Positions 56,106 to 64,000 are shown, counted from the stretch's first letter. The stretch: 64,000 nucleotides of DNA from Paramesorhizobium leguminum (GCF_003217235.1 NZ_QJTF01000017.1:1-64000); one strand, 5' to 3'. A program made the numbers and translations. Notes: generated by a model not told the origin, from the letters alone.

Positions 56106-57239
56106 TTAAAGCCCCGACGCCTTGGTGAGATTGGTGCGGAAACGGTCGCGCCGCCGCTGATATTTGCGCGTCATTTCTGCCGAAGCGTGGCCGAGCTGTT
56201 TTTGCACGTAGCGCTCCTCGATGTCGGCCGATGAGGCCAGGCCGGCGCGCAGCGAGTGCCCCGAGAACAGCAGCGCGCGCTCCGCTTCCGGCAGATCGGA
56301 GCGGACGCCGGCGGCCAGCGCGGTCTGCTTGACCAGGCGGGCGACATGCTTGTCGGCGAGCCGTTCGGCGGCGACGGTTGTGTTGTCCCTGTATATGCGG
56401 CGGAACAGCGGGCCGCGCGCAATCCGACCGTATTTGATCCACAGATCCAGCGCGGCGACCGGGCAGGTTTGCTCGGACGTGCCGAGGCCGACCTCGACCT
56501 GGCGCCAGCCCGTCTTGCCGCGCAGCGTCACCAGCACGCCCTGACCGGGAAAAATCTCGATCCAGCCGGCGCCGGCGCCGGGGTTGCCATCGGGATGGTC
56601 GTCGCGGACGACGTCGAGGCCGACGATCTCGGAACGGCGCAGGCCGCTGGCGAAGCCGAGCAGCAGGATGGCGCGGTCGCGCAGGCCGCGCAGATCATGA
56701 CCGAGCGTGCCGACCATCGCCTTGATGTCGTCGCCCAGCACAGCCTCTTTCTGGCGCGGCGGCTTGGCGTGCTTGCGGCGGATGCCGGCGAGCACCGTCG
56801 CAATATGCCGGTCGGCGCGGTCCATCGGTGCGCCGCGCTGGGTGAAGTTCCAGGCGAGGCCGGAGAGGCGCCGTTCGATCGTCGCGACCGCGAGGGGAGG
56901 GATGCCGCGCTTGCGCTCGCCGGCAACGGTGCCTGCGGCACAGGCGCCGATATAGAGCCCGATGACTTGGCTCGACGGCGGCAGTGGCTCGAAACCTTCC
57001 CGGCGGCACCAGGCGGTGAAATGCCGCCAGTCCTTGGCATAGGCGCCGCGGGTGTTTTCGGAACTGGCGGCCTTGGCGTAGGCGGTCGCGGTCTCGACCA
57101 GGGCTTGCAGCCGCGCCGGGACACGGGGTGCGGCGCCCATACTCATGACCATATCGACGATATCCGGCAGTGCGCCTTCGCTATGGTCGGTGGGCGGCTT
57201 TCGGTCGATTTGGTGTGGATTTTCCGGGGGCTTTTGCAT
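56106..57239 (-). CDS. Tyrosine recombinase (integrase)
   Basis: A 377-aa tyrosine recombinase. The SAM-like core-binding domain (about 45-165) has STRGAYAKD-type helices and VATIERRLSGLAWN. The catalytic set is complete: R201 in SGLRRSEIVGL, K242 in LRGKTGWRQV, H328 and R331 in GHSLRAG, H351 in QLGHAS and Y360 in TRKYQRR. It could cut and exchange DNA at an inverted-repeat site. Such a 13-7-13 site lies 20 bases upstream of its start. Next to it is a broken DUF1403 gene, often seen beside such recombinases. Confidence 0.93.
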   Translation of the reverse strand: MQKPPENPHQIDRKPPTDHSEGALPDIVDMVMSMGAAPRVPARLQALVETATAYAKAASSENTRGAYAKDWRHFTAWCRREGFEPLPPSSQVIGLYIGACAAGTVAGERKRGIPPLAVATIERRLSGLAWNFTQRGAPMDRADRHIATVLAGIRRKHAKPPRQKEAVLGDDIKAMVGTLGHDLRGLRDRAILLLGFASGLRRSEIVGLDVVRDDHPDGNPGAGAGWIEIFPGQGVLVTLRGKTGWRQVEVGLGTSEQTCPVAALDLWIKYGRIARGPLFRRIYRDNTTVAAERLADKHVARLVKQTALAAGVRSDLPEAERALLFSGHSLRAGLASSADIEERYVQKQLGHASAEMTRKYQRRRDRFRTNLTKASGL

Positions 57240-57258
57240 GGCTTGCCAAGCTAGCCGC

Positions 57259-57291
57259 TTATGTCCGATAAGGCAAGGTTATCGGACATAA
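57259..57291. other. Lox-like inverted repeat beside the recombinase gene
   Basis: TTATGTCCGATAA (57259-57271) and TTATCGGACATAA (57279-57291) are perfect 13-bp inverted arms with a 7-base core (ggcaagg). This is the architecture of a tyrosine-recombinase crossover site and lies 20 bases before the recombinase ATG. It may be its recombination site, its operator, or both. I saw no second full copy in the window. Confidence 0.6.
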
Positions 57292-57365
57292 AAGCGACAC
57301 GACAAGCGCGGCGGTTATCTGGGAAGCTCGATCAATAAAGCGCCGTATCGCGGTGGCGGCTCGGC

Positions 57366-57855
57366 ATGGATTCGCCTGCATTTCGCCCCCCCGGCAACCG
57401 CCTTAATCCTGTCGTCGCTGCCCGGTTGGGCGCTGCCGCGCGGTAATAATCTGACCGAGCCCGACGCCGCCTTTGCCGCCGGCATCGCCCTGAAATCGCT
57501 GGCCGATCTGGTGCGCGCCGAGCCCGCTTGGGCCGGCTGCTGGCGCGCCCGACAAGCCCTGAAATGTGCTGTTGTGGCGGCGTGATTGATGGGCCGGAAC
57601 GAGGACGAAAACGCGCTGCGCAACGCCGTGCTGCTGACCGCAGCCGGCGACGATCCGGGCCCGGCCGGAAAGGTGTTTTTGGCCTGCAAAAGGGTTCGCC
57701 AATCGAAAACCAGCGTTCTCGTCGCCGTGCCCGCCACCGCTCCCGGTTGCAATCGTTCCCGCTGGGCCACCAGCCGGCTGTTCGAGCGCCTGGAAGGCCG
57801 CGGCGCCGTGCGGGAACTCTCCGGCCGAACCTCGTTTCGGATTTATGGATTATAA
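57366..57855 (+). pseudogene. Degenerate DUF1403-family gene
   Basis: From ATG 57366 the first codons (MDSPAFRPPGNRLNPVVAA) match the start of the DUF1403 family. A frame change near 57415 leads into LPGWALPRG, then EPDAAFAAGIALKSLADLVR and WAGCWRARQALKCAVVAA in the second frame. An in-frame TGA then splits it from MGRNEDENALRNAVLLTAAG, and the middle of the protein is missing before a C-terminal LFERLEGRGAVRELSGRTSF. At least one frameshift, one nonsense codon and one deletion are present. The family is unknown in function and often adjoins plasmid recombinases. Confidence 0.7.
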
Positions 57856-57902
57856 TGATTACCAGACTGGGCAGAGCATAATCGGGGGGCGGCGAGCCAA
57901 AA

Positions 57903-57921
57903 AAGCCCACTAGAAGGGCTT
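57903..57921 (+). terminator. Short stem-loop after the DUF1403 remnant
   Basis: AAGCCC and GGGCTT form a 6-bp stem with a 7-base loop followed by TCT. It may be the old terminator of the DUF1403 gene; weak evidence. Confidence 0.3.
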
Positions 57922-57966
57922 CTATGTCGCAAATTGAACCCGCCCTGATCGCGCTGGCGCCATGCC

Positions 57967-58290
57967 GTGAGCTATGTCATAGCTTTTAAAGCGGGCCGTA
58001 GAGGGGCGGCGAAGGACATCTCGCTGGGGGCGCTGGCGGCCAAGGCCGGACTGGAACGCCGTACTTTGTTGCGCCGGTTTCGCAAGGCAACAGGCATGAC
58101 GACATCGGAATATGGTCAGCGGATACGTGTAGGCAGAGCCTGCGAGCTTTTACAGTTCAGCGCCAAATCGGTGGAACAGATCGCTTGGGAGACCGGCTAT
58201 GGCAATCCCGGCGCGTTCCGCAAGATATTTGCCCGGTTCGTCGGCTTGACTCCCAGTGAATATCGGCGGCGTTTCGCCGTAACATCCTGA
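57967..58290 (+). pseudogene. AraC-family regulator fragment (C-terminal HTH only)
   Basis: The frame from GTG 57967 encodes 107 aa, almost wholly the C-terminal double helix-turn-helix of a GlxA-like AraC regulator: AAKAGLERRTLLRRFRKATG, IAWETGYGNPGAFRKIFARF and VGLTPSEYRRRF. The N-terminal DJ-1/PfpI-like sensor domain (about 200 aa) is missing. It looks like a truncated gene left by rearrangement; a functional short regulator cannot be excluded. Confidence 0.75.
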
Positions 58291-58326
58291 GGGGAGCGTC
58301 ATTTCGCCGAGAATTAGCCTTTCGCT

Positions 58327-58343
58327 CTTAAGCTGGGCTTAAG
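58327..58343 (+). promoter_or_regulatory. CTTAAG direct repeats upstream of the L,D-transpeptidase fragment
   Basis: CTTAAG occurs at 58327-58332 and 58338-58343, an 11-base period that suits OmpR-family regulator dimers. The same arrangement lies at 58823-58839 before the OmpR-type regulator fragment. Confidence 0.5.
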
Positions 58344-58392
58344 CTGAGCCTTGTGCGCTGAGGGAATTCCAAAAGCACAAGGCCCACGAACA

Positions 58393-58617
58393 TTGAGCAA
58401 ACACCATATACCCTCCATCCCCAGGCGTACTTTTCTCCTCGGCGCCAGCGCCTTGACGCTGTCAGGCTGCGTGTCGGCCATGCAACCCACCACGACCGCA
58501 TTGACATCGAAGCCCATTCGTCCAGTCAGGCCACCGATGTATGCCGCGATGCCCGACGAACGGTTCCCGATCCCGACGGTCGACGTGTCCCAGGTCGACG
58601 AGAAATGGTGGCGCCAT
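58393..58617 (+). pseudogene. Truncated L,D-transpeptidase (YkuD-type) N-terminus
   Basis: From TTG 58393 the frame has a signal or lipoprotein region RRTFLLGASALTLSGCVSA, with LSGC as a possible lipobox, then MYAAMPDERFPIPTVDVSQV and DEKWWR. This is the N-terminus of the secreted ErfK/YbiS/YcfS/YnhG group. The catalytic domain is absent: at about 58610 the sequence changes to the reverse strand of a response regulator. The product cannot crosslink peptidoglycan. Confidence 0.7.
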
Positions 58618-58783
58618 CGGGCAGCATCAGATCGAGCACGAGCGCGTCGAAATCGTGATTCTTGAGAACGGCGTTCGCCTCCTCGCAGGTTTCAACCGCG
58701 TCCGCCGTGAATCCGCCTATGGCCAAGCCTACCTTGAGACCGTCCCGCAGGACGGCATCATCCTCAACAATAAGTATCCGCAT
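58610..58783 (-). pseudogene. Truncated OmpR-type response regulator (receiver only)
   Basis: Leftward from ATG 58783 (GTG 58792 also possible) the frame encodes MRILIVEDDAVLRDGL and DFDALVLDLMLPDG, the first 58 residues of an OmpR-type receiver, including the acidic pair and the phospho-acceptor aspartate in LVLDLML. It then breaks at the junction with the L,D-transpeptidase fragment. The DNA-binding domain is missing. Confidence 0.75.
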
Positions 58784-58822
58784 CTCGCTCACCTCATCGA
58801 CCGTTCCTCCTTGTTCATGCGG

Positions 58823-58839
58823 CTTAAGGCAGTCTTAAG
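58823..58839 (-). promoter_or_regulatory. CTTAAG direct repeats upstream of the regulator fragment
   Basis: CTTAAG at 58823-58828 and 58834-58839, 11 bases apart, 40 bases upstream of the truncated regulator start. Identical in form to the repeats at 58327-58343, which suggests that both genes were once controlled by this regulator. Confidence 0.5.
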
Positions 58840-58957
58840 GATTGCGGGCGTCTGCGGCTAAAGAAATCGATGGATTATGGCTTGTCGATTCGGCTCCTCC
58901 AACAGCAACGCGGGAATAGTTTGGCGGTCGCTGCCGTCTGCCCGACTGTCGATTATA

Positions 58958-60052
58958 TCATCCTGCGCCTTGCGTACCGACATAAAGCGCATAGAGCGAG
59001 TGACTGCTCGCCATATATAGACGGTTGCGTTTCGGGCCGCCGAAAGCCAGGTTCGCGCAGCGCTCCGGCAGACGGATGAATCCGATCGGCTTGCCGTCTG
59101 GGTCGAAGATCATGACGCCGTCCAGGCTTTCCGAGCTGCCCTTGAGTTCATAGGTCTTACGCCCGGCAACGTCGCTACTGGTGGCATCGTCATTGAGCGC
59201 CCCGTTGCTGCCATAGCCGCACCACAAATTGCCGTCACGGTCCACCTTGAAGCCATCCAATGCGCCAAAATCCGCAGCATCGATCAGCTTGACCTTGTTG
59301 GATACTGCGCCCTGTGAACCGATATCGTAACTCCAGATGCTGCGGTTGGGCGTACCTTTCCACTCTACGACGTAGAGCTTCTTTTCATCGGGCGAGAAGG
59401 CGAGTCCGTTCGGGTTCACCAGATCGGTGATCACGGCCTTAAGTTTGCCATCGATATCGAGACAATATACATTGGTCGTTGCCTGCTCCGGTTCGGCTTT
59501 CTCGCCCTCGTAATTGCCGTTGATGCCGAATAGCGGATCCGTGAACCAGATCGTTCCATCCGACCTGACAACTACGTCGTTCGGCGCATTGAGCCGCTTG
59601 CCTTCGAATTGATCGGCCAGGACGGTGATCGAACCGTTCTTCTCGGTACGGGTGACGCGCCGTGTCATCGAATGCTCGCAGGTGATCAGCCGCCCCTCCC
59701 TGTCCCTGGCATTTCCGTTGGCGAAATTGGCGGGTGAGCGGAAGACGGTGAAAGTGCCGCTCACCTCGTCATATTTCATGATCCGGTTGTTGGGGATGTC
59801 GGACAAAAGAAGACACCGCTCCTCCGGAAAATAAGCAGGACCTTCGGCCCAGCGCATGCCCGTGGCAAGCTTTTCCACGGAAGCCGAATAGATGCGATAT
59901 TTGGCAAAGCTCGGATCCAGGATCTCAACTGATGGATCCGGATAGCGTTGGTTCAATATGGTTGGGAGAGATTGCCCCCAGGCTTTGCCAGCAACAGCGG
60001 CGGCGAGCCCGGCGCCACCGATCGACAGAATAGTTCGGCGAGTCATCTCCAT
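58958..60052 (-). CDS. SMP-30/gluconolactonase-family protein
   Basis: A 364-aa secreted or periplasmic lactonase-like protein. The signal MTRRTILSIGGAGLAAAVAG has a twin arginine, so Tat export is likely. The beta-propeller has the divalent-metal ligands E70 in RWAEGPAYF, N158 in LNAPNDVVV and D266 in GALDGFKVD. GGAGG lies 7 bases before ATG 60052. In a sugar-acid operon it would open an aldonolactone to the acid, which the IlvD/Edd enzyme encoded upstream can dehydrate. Confidence 0.9.
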   Translation of the reverse strand: MEMTRRTILSIGGAGLAAAVAGKAWGQSLPTILNQRYPDPSVEILDPSFAKYRIYSASVEKLATGMRWAEGPAYFPEERCLLLSDIPNNRIMKYDEVSGTFTVFRSPANFANGNARDREGRLITCEHSMTRRVTRTEKNGSITVLADQFEGKRLNAPNDVVVRSDGTIWFTDPLFGINGNYEGEKAEPEQATTNVYCLDIDGKLKAVITDLVNPNGLAFSPDEKKLYVVEWKGTPNRSIWSYDIGSQGAVSNKVKLIDAADFGALDGFKVDRDGNLWCGYGSNGALNDDATSSDVAGRKTYELKGSSESLDGVMIFDPDGKPIGFIRLPERCANLAFGGPKRNRLYMASSHSLYALYVGTQGAG

Positions 60053-60121
60053 GGTAATTCCTCCTCCAGTTTGCCATTAACAAATTCTTCGCCGGCCTGC
60101 CGCGGCACAGCATGTTTTAGG

Positions 60122-60847
60122 CTACCGACCCTTCGCCTTCCGCCACTCGGCAAATTCCTGCCGGGGTGCGTCGCTGGTCGCGGGATAGAGGCCGATGATG
60201 GTCGCACCGGCCAGGACTTTTTCGGTGACGAAATCCTCGTAGGCTGTCATCTCCACCGTCTCGTCGGCAATTTCATCGGCCAGATGCGCCGGGATGACGA
60301 TGACGCCCTCGTCGTCGCCGACGATGACGTCGCCGGGCCAGACTGCAACGTCGCCGCAGCCGATAGGAACATTGATGTCGAGCGCCTGGTGCAGTGTCAG
60401 ATTGGTCGGCGCGGAGGGGCGGTTGTGATAGGCGCGGATGTCGAGCTCGGCGATTTCCGGCGTATCGCGGAAGCCGCCATCGGTCACGACGCCCGTCACC
60501 CCGCGCACCATCAGGCGCGATATGAGTATGGAGCCAGCCGATGCCGCCCGCGCATCCTTCCGGCTGTCCATGACAAGCACGGCTCCCGGCGGGCATTGCT
60601 CCACGGCGGCGCGTTGCGGATGCTCCGGATTCTTGAAGACCTCGAGGCTGTTGATATCCTCCCGCGCCGGAATGTAGCGCAGGGTGAAGGCTTGTCCGAC
60701 CATGTTCCGCTTTTTTGCGGAGAGCGGATGGACATCCTGGATGAACTGGTTGCGCAGGCCCCGCTTGTAAAGCGCCGTAGCGATGGTGGGGGTAGCGACG
60801 CCCATCAGCTTGTCGCGGGTGGCTTCGCTCAAGATATAGTCGGTCAT
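60122..60847 (-). CDS. RraA-family protein (possible aldolase)
   Basis: A 241-aa RraA/MenG-like fold protein. SEATRDKLMGVATPTIATAL, RKDARAASAGSILISRLMVR and GVTGVVTDGGFRDTPEIAEL are family segments, with the aldolase-type GGFRD and DVIVGDDEGVIVIPAH. Many members are retro-aldolases or decarboxylases for 4-hydroxy-oxo acids rather than RNase regulators. Sitting between an IlvD/Edd dehydratase and a lactonase, a keto-acid aldolase is the likely role. The ATG at 60847 begins 16 bases after the dehydratase stop. Confidence 0.85.
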   Translation of the reverse strand: MTDYILSEATRDKLMGVATPTIATALYKRGLRNQFIQDVHPLSAKKRNMVGQAFTLRYIPAREDINSLEVFKNPEHPQRAAVEQCPPGAVLVMDSRKDARAASAGSILISRLMVRGVTGVVTDGGFRDTPEIAELDIRAYHNRPSAPTNLTLHQALDINVPIGCGDVAVWPGDVIVGDDEGVIVIPAHLADEIADETVEMTAYEDFVTEKVLAGATIIGLYPATSDAPRQEFAEWRKAKGR

Positions 60848-60863
60848 TCCAGCGTCCTCTGTT

Positions 60864-62606
60864 TCAATATATGTCGGGTTCAGCCGCGGTCGGCCCAAAG
60901 CTTGTTTCCAGAAAATCGAAATCGGCGCCCGTATCGGCCTGGCCGACATGGCGGGCAAACATCCAGCCATAGCCGCGGCCGATCTTGTCCTGCGGCTTGA
61001 CCCATGCGGCGCGCCGGCGTTCGAGTTCCTCATCGCTGATCAGCATGTCGATGCGGCGCGCTTCGAGATCGAGCCGGATAATGTCGCCATCCTTAAGCAA
61101 CGCCAGCGGGCCGCCGACATGCGATTCCGGCGAGACATGGAGGATGCAGGCGCCGTAGCTGGTGCCGCTCATGCGTGCATCCGAGATCCGCAGCATGTCG
61201 CGATAGCCCTGCTTCAGCAGCGCCTTGGGGATCGGCAGCATCCCCCATTCCGGCATCCCCGGTCCGCCCTGCGGGCCCGCGCCGCGCAGCACCATCACAT
61301 GATCAGGCGTGATGTCGAGATTTTCATCATCTACCGCCGCCTTCATTTCCGGATAGCTGTCGAAGACGAGCGCCGGTCCCTGATGCCTATGAAAGCGCGG
61401 ATCGCAGGCGGCGGGCTTGATGACCGCGCCGTTGGGCGCGAGATTGCCCTTCAGCACCGCGAGCGAACCTTCATGGTAGACCGGATTGTCGAGCGAACGG
61501 ATGACGTCATCGTTGAAGCATTCTGCGCCATCAAGCGTTTCGCCCAGCGTCTTGCCGGAAACGGTCATCACGGAGCGATCGAGGAGGTCGCCCAGCTTCG
61601 CCATCAGCGCGCGCAGGCCGCCGGCATAGTAGAAATCCTCCATCAGATAGGTCTTTCCCGTCGGGCGGATATTGGCAAGCACAGGCGTTTTCCTGCCCGC
61701 ATCGTCGAGATCGTCGAGCGTCAGATCGATCCCGGCGCGCCGCGCCATCGCTAGAAGATGCACCACGGCGTTGGTGGAGCAGCCCGTCGCCATGGCGACC
61801 GCCACGGCATTATGCACCGAGGCGGCGGTGATGATCTTCGATGGAACCAGATCCTCCCAGACCATCTCGACGATCCGGCGGCCCACTGCCGACGACATGC
61901 GGATGTGGTTGGAATCCGCCGCCGGGATCGAACTCGCGCCCGGCAGGGTGAGCCCCAGCGCTTCGGCGATGGCCGTCATGGTGCTCGCGGTGCCCATGGT
62001 CATGCAATGGCCATAGGAGCGCGCAATTCCGGCTTCCGCCTCCACCCATTCCCGCTCGCTCAAGAGCCCGGCGCGGCGTTCGTCCCAGAATTTCCAGGCA
62101 TCCGAACCGGAGCCGAGCGGCTGGCCACGATAGTTGCCGCGCAGCATCGGCCCGGCTGGCAGGTAGACCATAGGTAGTCCCATGCTGATCGCGCCCATCA
62201 CGAGGCCGGGGGTGGTCTTGTCGCAGCCGCCCATCAGCACCGCCCCATCGACGGGGTGGGAGCGCAGCAACTCCTCCGCTTCCATGGCGAGCATGTTGCG
62301 GTAGAGCATGGTCGTCGGCTTCACATAGCTCTCGGAAAGCGACAGCGCCGGGAGCTCCAGCGGAAAGCCGCCCGCCTGCAGGATGCCGCGTTTCACATCC
62401 TCCACCCGATGCTTGAAATGGGCGTGACATGGATTAGCGTCCGACCAGGTGTTGAGGATGGCGATGATGGGCTTCCCCATCCATTCTTCCAGCGCATAGC
62501 CCATCTGCATGGTGCGGGAGCGGTGGCCGGAGCTTCGCAAATCGTCGGGCGCGAACCAGCGCGCGCTTCTCAGCGTTTCGGCAGTCTTCTTCTGTTGCAT
62601 GGTCAT
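60864..62606 (-). CDS. IlvD/Edd-family sugar-acid dehydratase (second copy)
   Basis: A 580-aa paralog of the enzyme at 29320-31059. Cysteines at DANPCHAHF, LMGGCDKTTPG and GHCMTMGTASTM supply the Fe-S ligands; the motif ARMSGTSYGACILHV is shared. ATG 62606 or 62600 may be the start (AAGG suits the latter). It should dehydrate an aldonate. Its operon partners differ from those of the first copy: a NitT/TauT-type importer, an RraA-like enzyme and a lactonase, so the substrate or fate is likely different. Confidence 0.92.
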   Translation of the reverse strand: MTMQQKKTAETLRSARWFAPDDLRSSGHRSRTMQMGYALEEWMGKPIIAILNTWSDANPCHAHFKHRVEDVKRGILQAGGFPLELPALSLSESYVKPTTMLYRNMLAMEAEELLRSHPVDGAVLMGGCDKTTPGLVMGAISMGLPMVYLPAGPMLRGNYRGQPLGSGSDAWKFWDERRAGLLSEREWVEAEAGIARSYGHCMTMGTASTMTAIAEALGLTLPGASSIPAADSNHIRMSSAVGRRIVEMVWEDLVPSKIITAASVHNAVAVAMATGCSTNAVVHLLAMARRAGIDLTLDDLDDAGRKTPVLANIRPTGKTYLMEDFYYAGGLRALMAKLGDLLDRSVMTVSGKTLGETLDGAECFNDDVIRSLDNPVYHEGSLAVLKGNLAPNGAVIKPAACDPRFHRHQGPALVFDSYPEMKAAVDDENLDITPDHVMVLRGAGPQGGPGMPEWGMLPIPKALLKQGYRDMLRISDARMSGTSYGACILHVSPESHVGGPLALLKDGDIIRLDLEARRIDMLISDEELERRRAAWVKPQDKIGRGYGWMFARHVGQADTGADFDFLETSFGPTAAEPDIY

Positions 62607-62639
62607 AGCCTTATTACTGGATGCGCGAATGGGAACGGC

Positions 62640-63509
62640 TCATTCCTTCATTCCCCATTTCTGGATCGTGTGGCGTTCGATCGTCTGGAACACCAGATTC
62701 TCGACGATCAGGCCTATGATGATGACGGTGAGAAGCCCGGCGAACACGGCGGGAATGTCGAGCAGATTGCGGTTCTCGAAGATGAACCAGCCAAGGCCAC
62801 CCTGGCCGGAAGAGACGCCGAAGACGAGCTCGGCGGCGATCAGCGTGCGCCAGGCGAAGGCCCAGCCGATCTTGAGACCGGTGAGTATGGAAGGGAACGC
62901 CGCCGGCACGAGGATCTTCAGCACATAGGGCAGGCCGGTCAGCCCATAATTGGCGCCGACCATGCGCAGCGTCCGCGAAACGCCGAGGAAACCGGAATGC
63001 GTGTTCAGCGCCACGGCCCAGAGCACCGAATGGATGAGCACGAAGACCAGGCTGGAGGCGCCGAGGCCAAACCAGATCAGCGCCAGTGGCAGCAGCGAAA
63101 TCGCGGGCAGCGGGTTGAACATCGCCGTCATCGTCTCGAGGAAATCCGTGCCGATCTGCGTATTGATGGCGACAACCGTCAAAAGCGCGGCCAGTACGGT
63201 TCCGGCGAAATAGCCCATGAACAGGATCTGCAACGTCGTCCAGATGCGGTTGGGCAAGGTGCCGTCGACGAAGCGATCATAGAGCGTGATCAGCGTATCG
63301 CTGAGCGTGGGGAAAAGCAGCGGATTGTCGAGATAGGTTGCGTAAACCTGCCAGATGATGGCCAGGACAAGGATGAGCGCGGTCTTGCGGACCGCGCCGA
63401 TGCCCCAGACCGTTTCGAACGGGCTGAGCTTCTGCTCGACGGCGCTGACATTGCCGAGCGGTCCGCTGGGCTGAACGTCCGAAGCGAGAATGATTTGCGG
63501 AGAGTTCAT
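62640..63509 (-). CDS. ABC permease, SsuC/TauC type
   Basis: A 289-aa permease with six helices and the docking loop SRTLRMVGANYGLTGLPYVL followed by AFAWRTLIAAELVFG. It is similar in type to the permease at 19086-19892 but clearly different in sequence. It lies between the ATPase gene (5 bases upstream) and the dehydratase gene. The start at 63509 is used; a codon at 63611 is inside the ATPase frame and rejected. It probably imports a small acid. Confidence 0.9.
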   Translation of the reverse strand: MNSPQIILASDVQPSGPLGNVSAVEQKLSPFETVWGIGAVRKTALILVLAIIWQVYATYLDNPLLFPTLSDTLITLYDRFVDGTLPNRIWTTLQILFMGYFAGTVLAALLTVVAINTQIGTDFLETMTAMFNPLPAISLLPLALIWFGLGASSLVFVLIHSVLWAVALNTHSGFLGVSRTLRMVGANYGLTGLPYVLKILVPAAFPSILTGLKIGWAFAWRTLIAAELVFGVSSGQGGLGWFIFENRNLLDIPAVFAGLLTVIIIGLIVENLVFQTIERHTIQKWGMKE

Positions 63510-63513
63510 CGGT

Positions 63514-64000
63514 TTATTCCTTGTGTCCCGGTTCGGACGCGAACAGCAGATTATGAATGTCGCGTTCCAGAGCGGCTGCGCTGCCATCGTCCTGCCGGGC
63601 CTCGTCCACATGCACCACTTCCGCCTTGACCCGCCCGGGGTGCGGCGAGAGCAGGAGGATGCGGTTGGAGATTTTGATGGCTTCGGCGATGGAGTGGGTG
63701 ACGAAAATCACGGTGAATTTCGTGTCTTCCCAAAGTTGCAGAAGCTCGTCCTGCATCTGGCGGCGGGTGAGGGCATCGAGCGCGGCGAAAGGCTCATCCA
63801 TCAGCAGGATGTCGGGCTGCATCGCCATGCCGCGGGCAATGGCGACGCGCTGCTTCATGCCGCCGGAAAGCGTGTGCGGGTAACTATCGACGGCGCGGGT
63901 GAGCTTGACCTTGTCGATGTATTCCCGCGCGATTGTCTCGGCTTCATGTTTCGGAAGTTTGCGCGCCACGGTGAGTGGAAACATCACGTTCTCCAACACC
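63514..64000 (-). CDS. ABC ATP-binding protein, SsuB/TauB type (partial)
   Basis: The C-terminal 162 residues of an ATPase that continues beyond the right edge, so Walker A is not seen. The signature [16 protein letters not shown], Walker [18 protein letters not shown] and switch VIFVTHSIAEAIKI are intact. LENVMFPLTVA follows the Q-loop as in the NitT/TauT group. It powers the permease encoded next. The binding protein is presumably outside the window. Confidence 0.92.
   Translation of the reverse strand, partial: VLENVMFPLTVARKLPKHEAETIAREYIDKVKLTRAVDSYPHTLSGGMKQRVAIARGMAMQPDILLMDEPFAALDALTRRQMQDELLQLWEDTKFTVIFVTHSIAEAIKISNRILLLSPHPGRVKAEVVHVDEARQDDGSAAALERDIHNLLFASEPGHKE

Noticed and set aside
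57332-57910. Minus-strand frame opposite the DUF1403 remnant
   Set aside because: Low-complexity arginine-rich shadow with no motif; the plus strand has clear though broken family similarity.

Overview
The window reads as GC-rich alphaproteobacterial DNA, most likely from the Hyphomicrobiales (a Rhizobium/Ochrobactrum-like group). The main reason is a complete repABC replication and partition module at 51.0-55.0 kb. It has two perfect palindromic parS sites and a counter-transcribed RNA in the repB-repC gap, so the DNA belongs to a secondary replicon (megaplasmid or chromid). I saw no rRNA, tRNA or CRISPR array.

Layout. (1) 1-6.5 kb: a FixJ-type regulator, a lone receiver and a PAS histidine kinase, followed by a convergent EmrAB efflux pump and a small SPW membrane protein. 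A 14-bp motif shared by the two promoter regions ties them together. (2) 6.5-13.5 kb: a patchwork with a Xre/ParS-type antitoxin whose RES toxin is cut short and joined to an ISL3-like transposase end, an amidase with a LysR regulator, a decayed synthetase-like gene, an MFS transporter, and a DoxX/HxlR pair with two matching 54-bp operator-promoters. (3) 13.6-21.7 kb: a sulfate-ester module with a structured RNA leader, SulP transporter, formylglycine-generating enzyme, LacI regulator, CxPSR sulfatase and sulfonate-type ABC importer. (4) 22.2-27 kb: a DapA-like lyase, GntR regulator and an ABC importer without its own ATPase. (5) 27.1-28.3 kb: two toxin-antitoxin pairs arranged tail to tail. 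(6) 28.4-36.3 kb: a sugar-acid operon (tripartite tricarboxylate-type transporter, enolase-superfamily enzyme, IlvD/Edd dehydratase, DapA-like lyase) with a divergent GntR. (7) 36.3-43.2 kb: a LacI-controlled operon of an FAD oxidoreductase and a complete sugar-type ABC importer. (8) 43.3-51 kb: an oppBCDF-type transporter, GntR, enolase-superfamily enzyme and matching binding protein, linked by TGTAwTACA boxes. (9) 51-55 kb: repABC. (10) 55-58.9 kb: a ureohydrolase, a tyrosine recombinase with a lox-like inverted site beside its start, and a run of broken genes (DUF1403, AraC, L,D-transpeptidase, OmpR-type regulator). (11) 58.9-64 kb: a second sugar-acid operon (SMP-30 lactonase, RraA-like, IlvD/Edd, NitT/TauT-type ABC transporter) running in from beyond the right edge.

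The replicon looks like a catabolic accessory element. Importers sit next to a few enzymes and a local GntR, LacI, LysR or HxlR regulator, and small islands of toxin-antitoxin genes, mobile-element debris and pseudogenes lie between the modules. The most testable new ideas are the lox-like recombination site, the sulfate-ester module with its RNA leader, and the reconstructed regulons (FixJ-like to EmrAB, HxlR paired promoters, GntR and LacI boxes). All functions are inferred from motifs and context read by eye; no database search was run.
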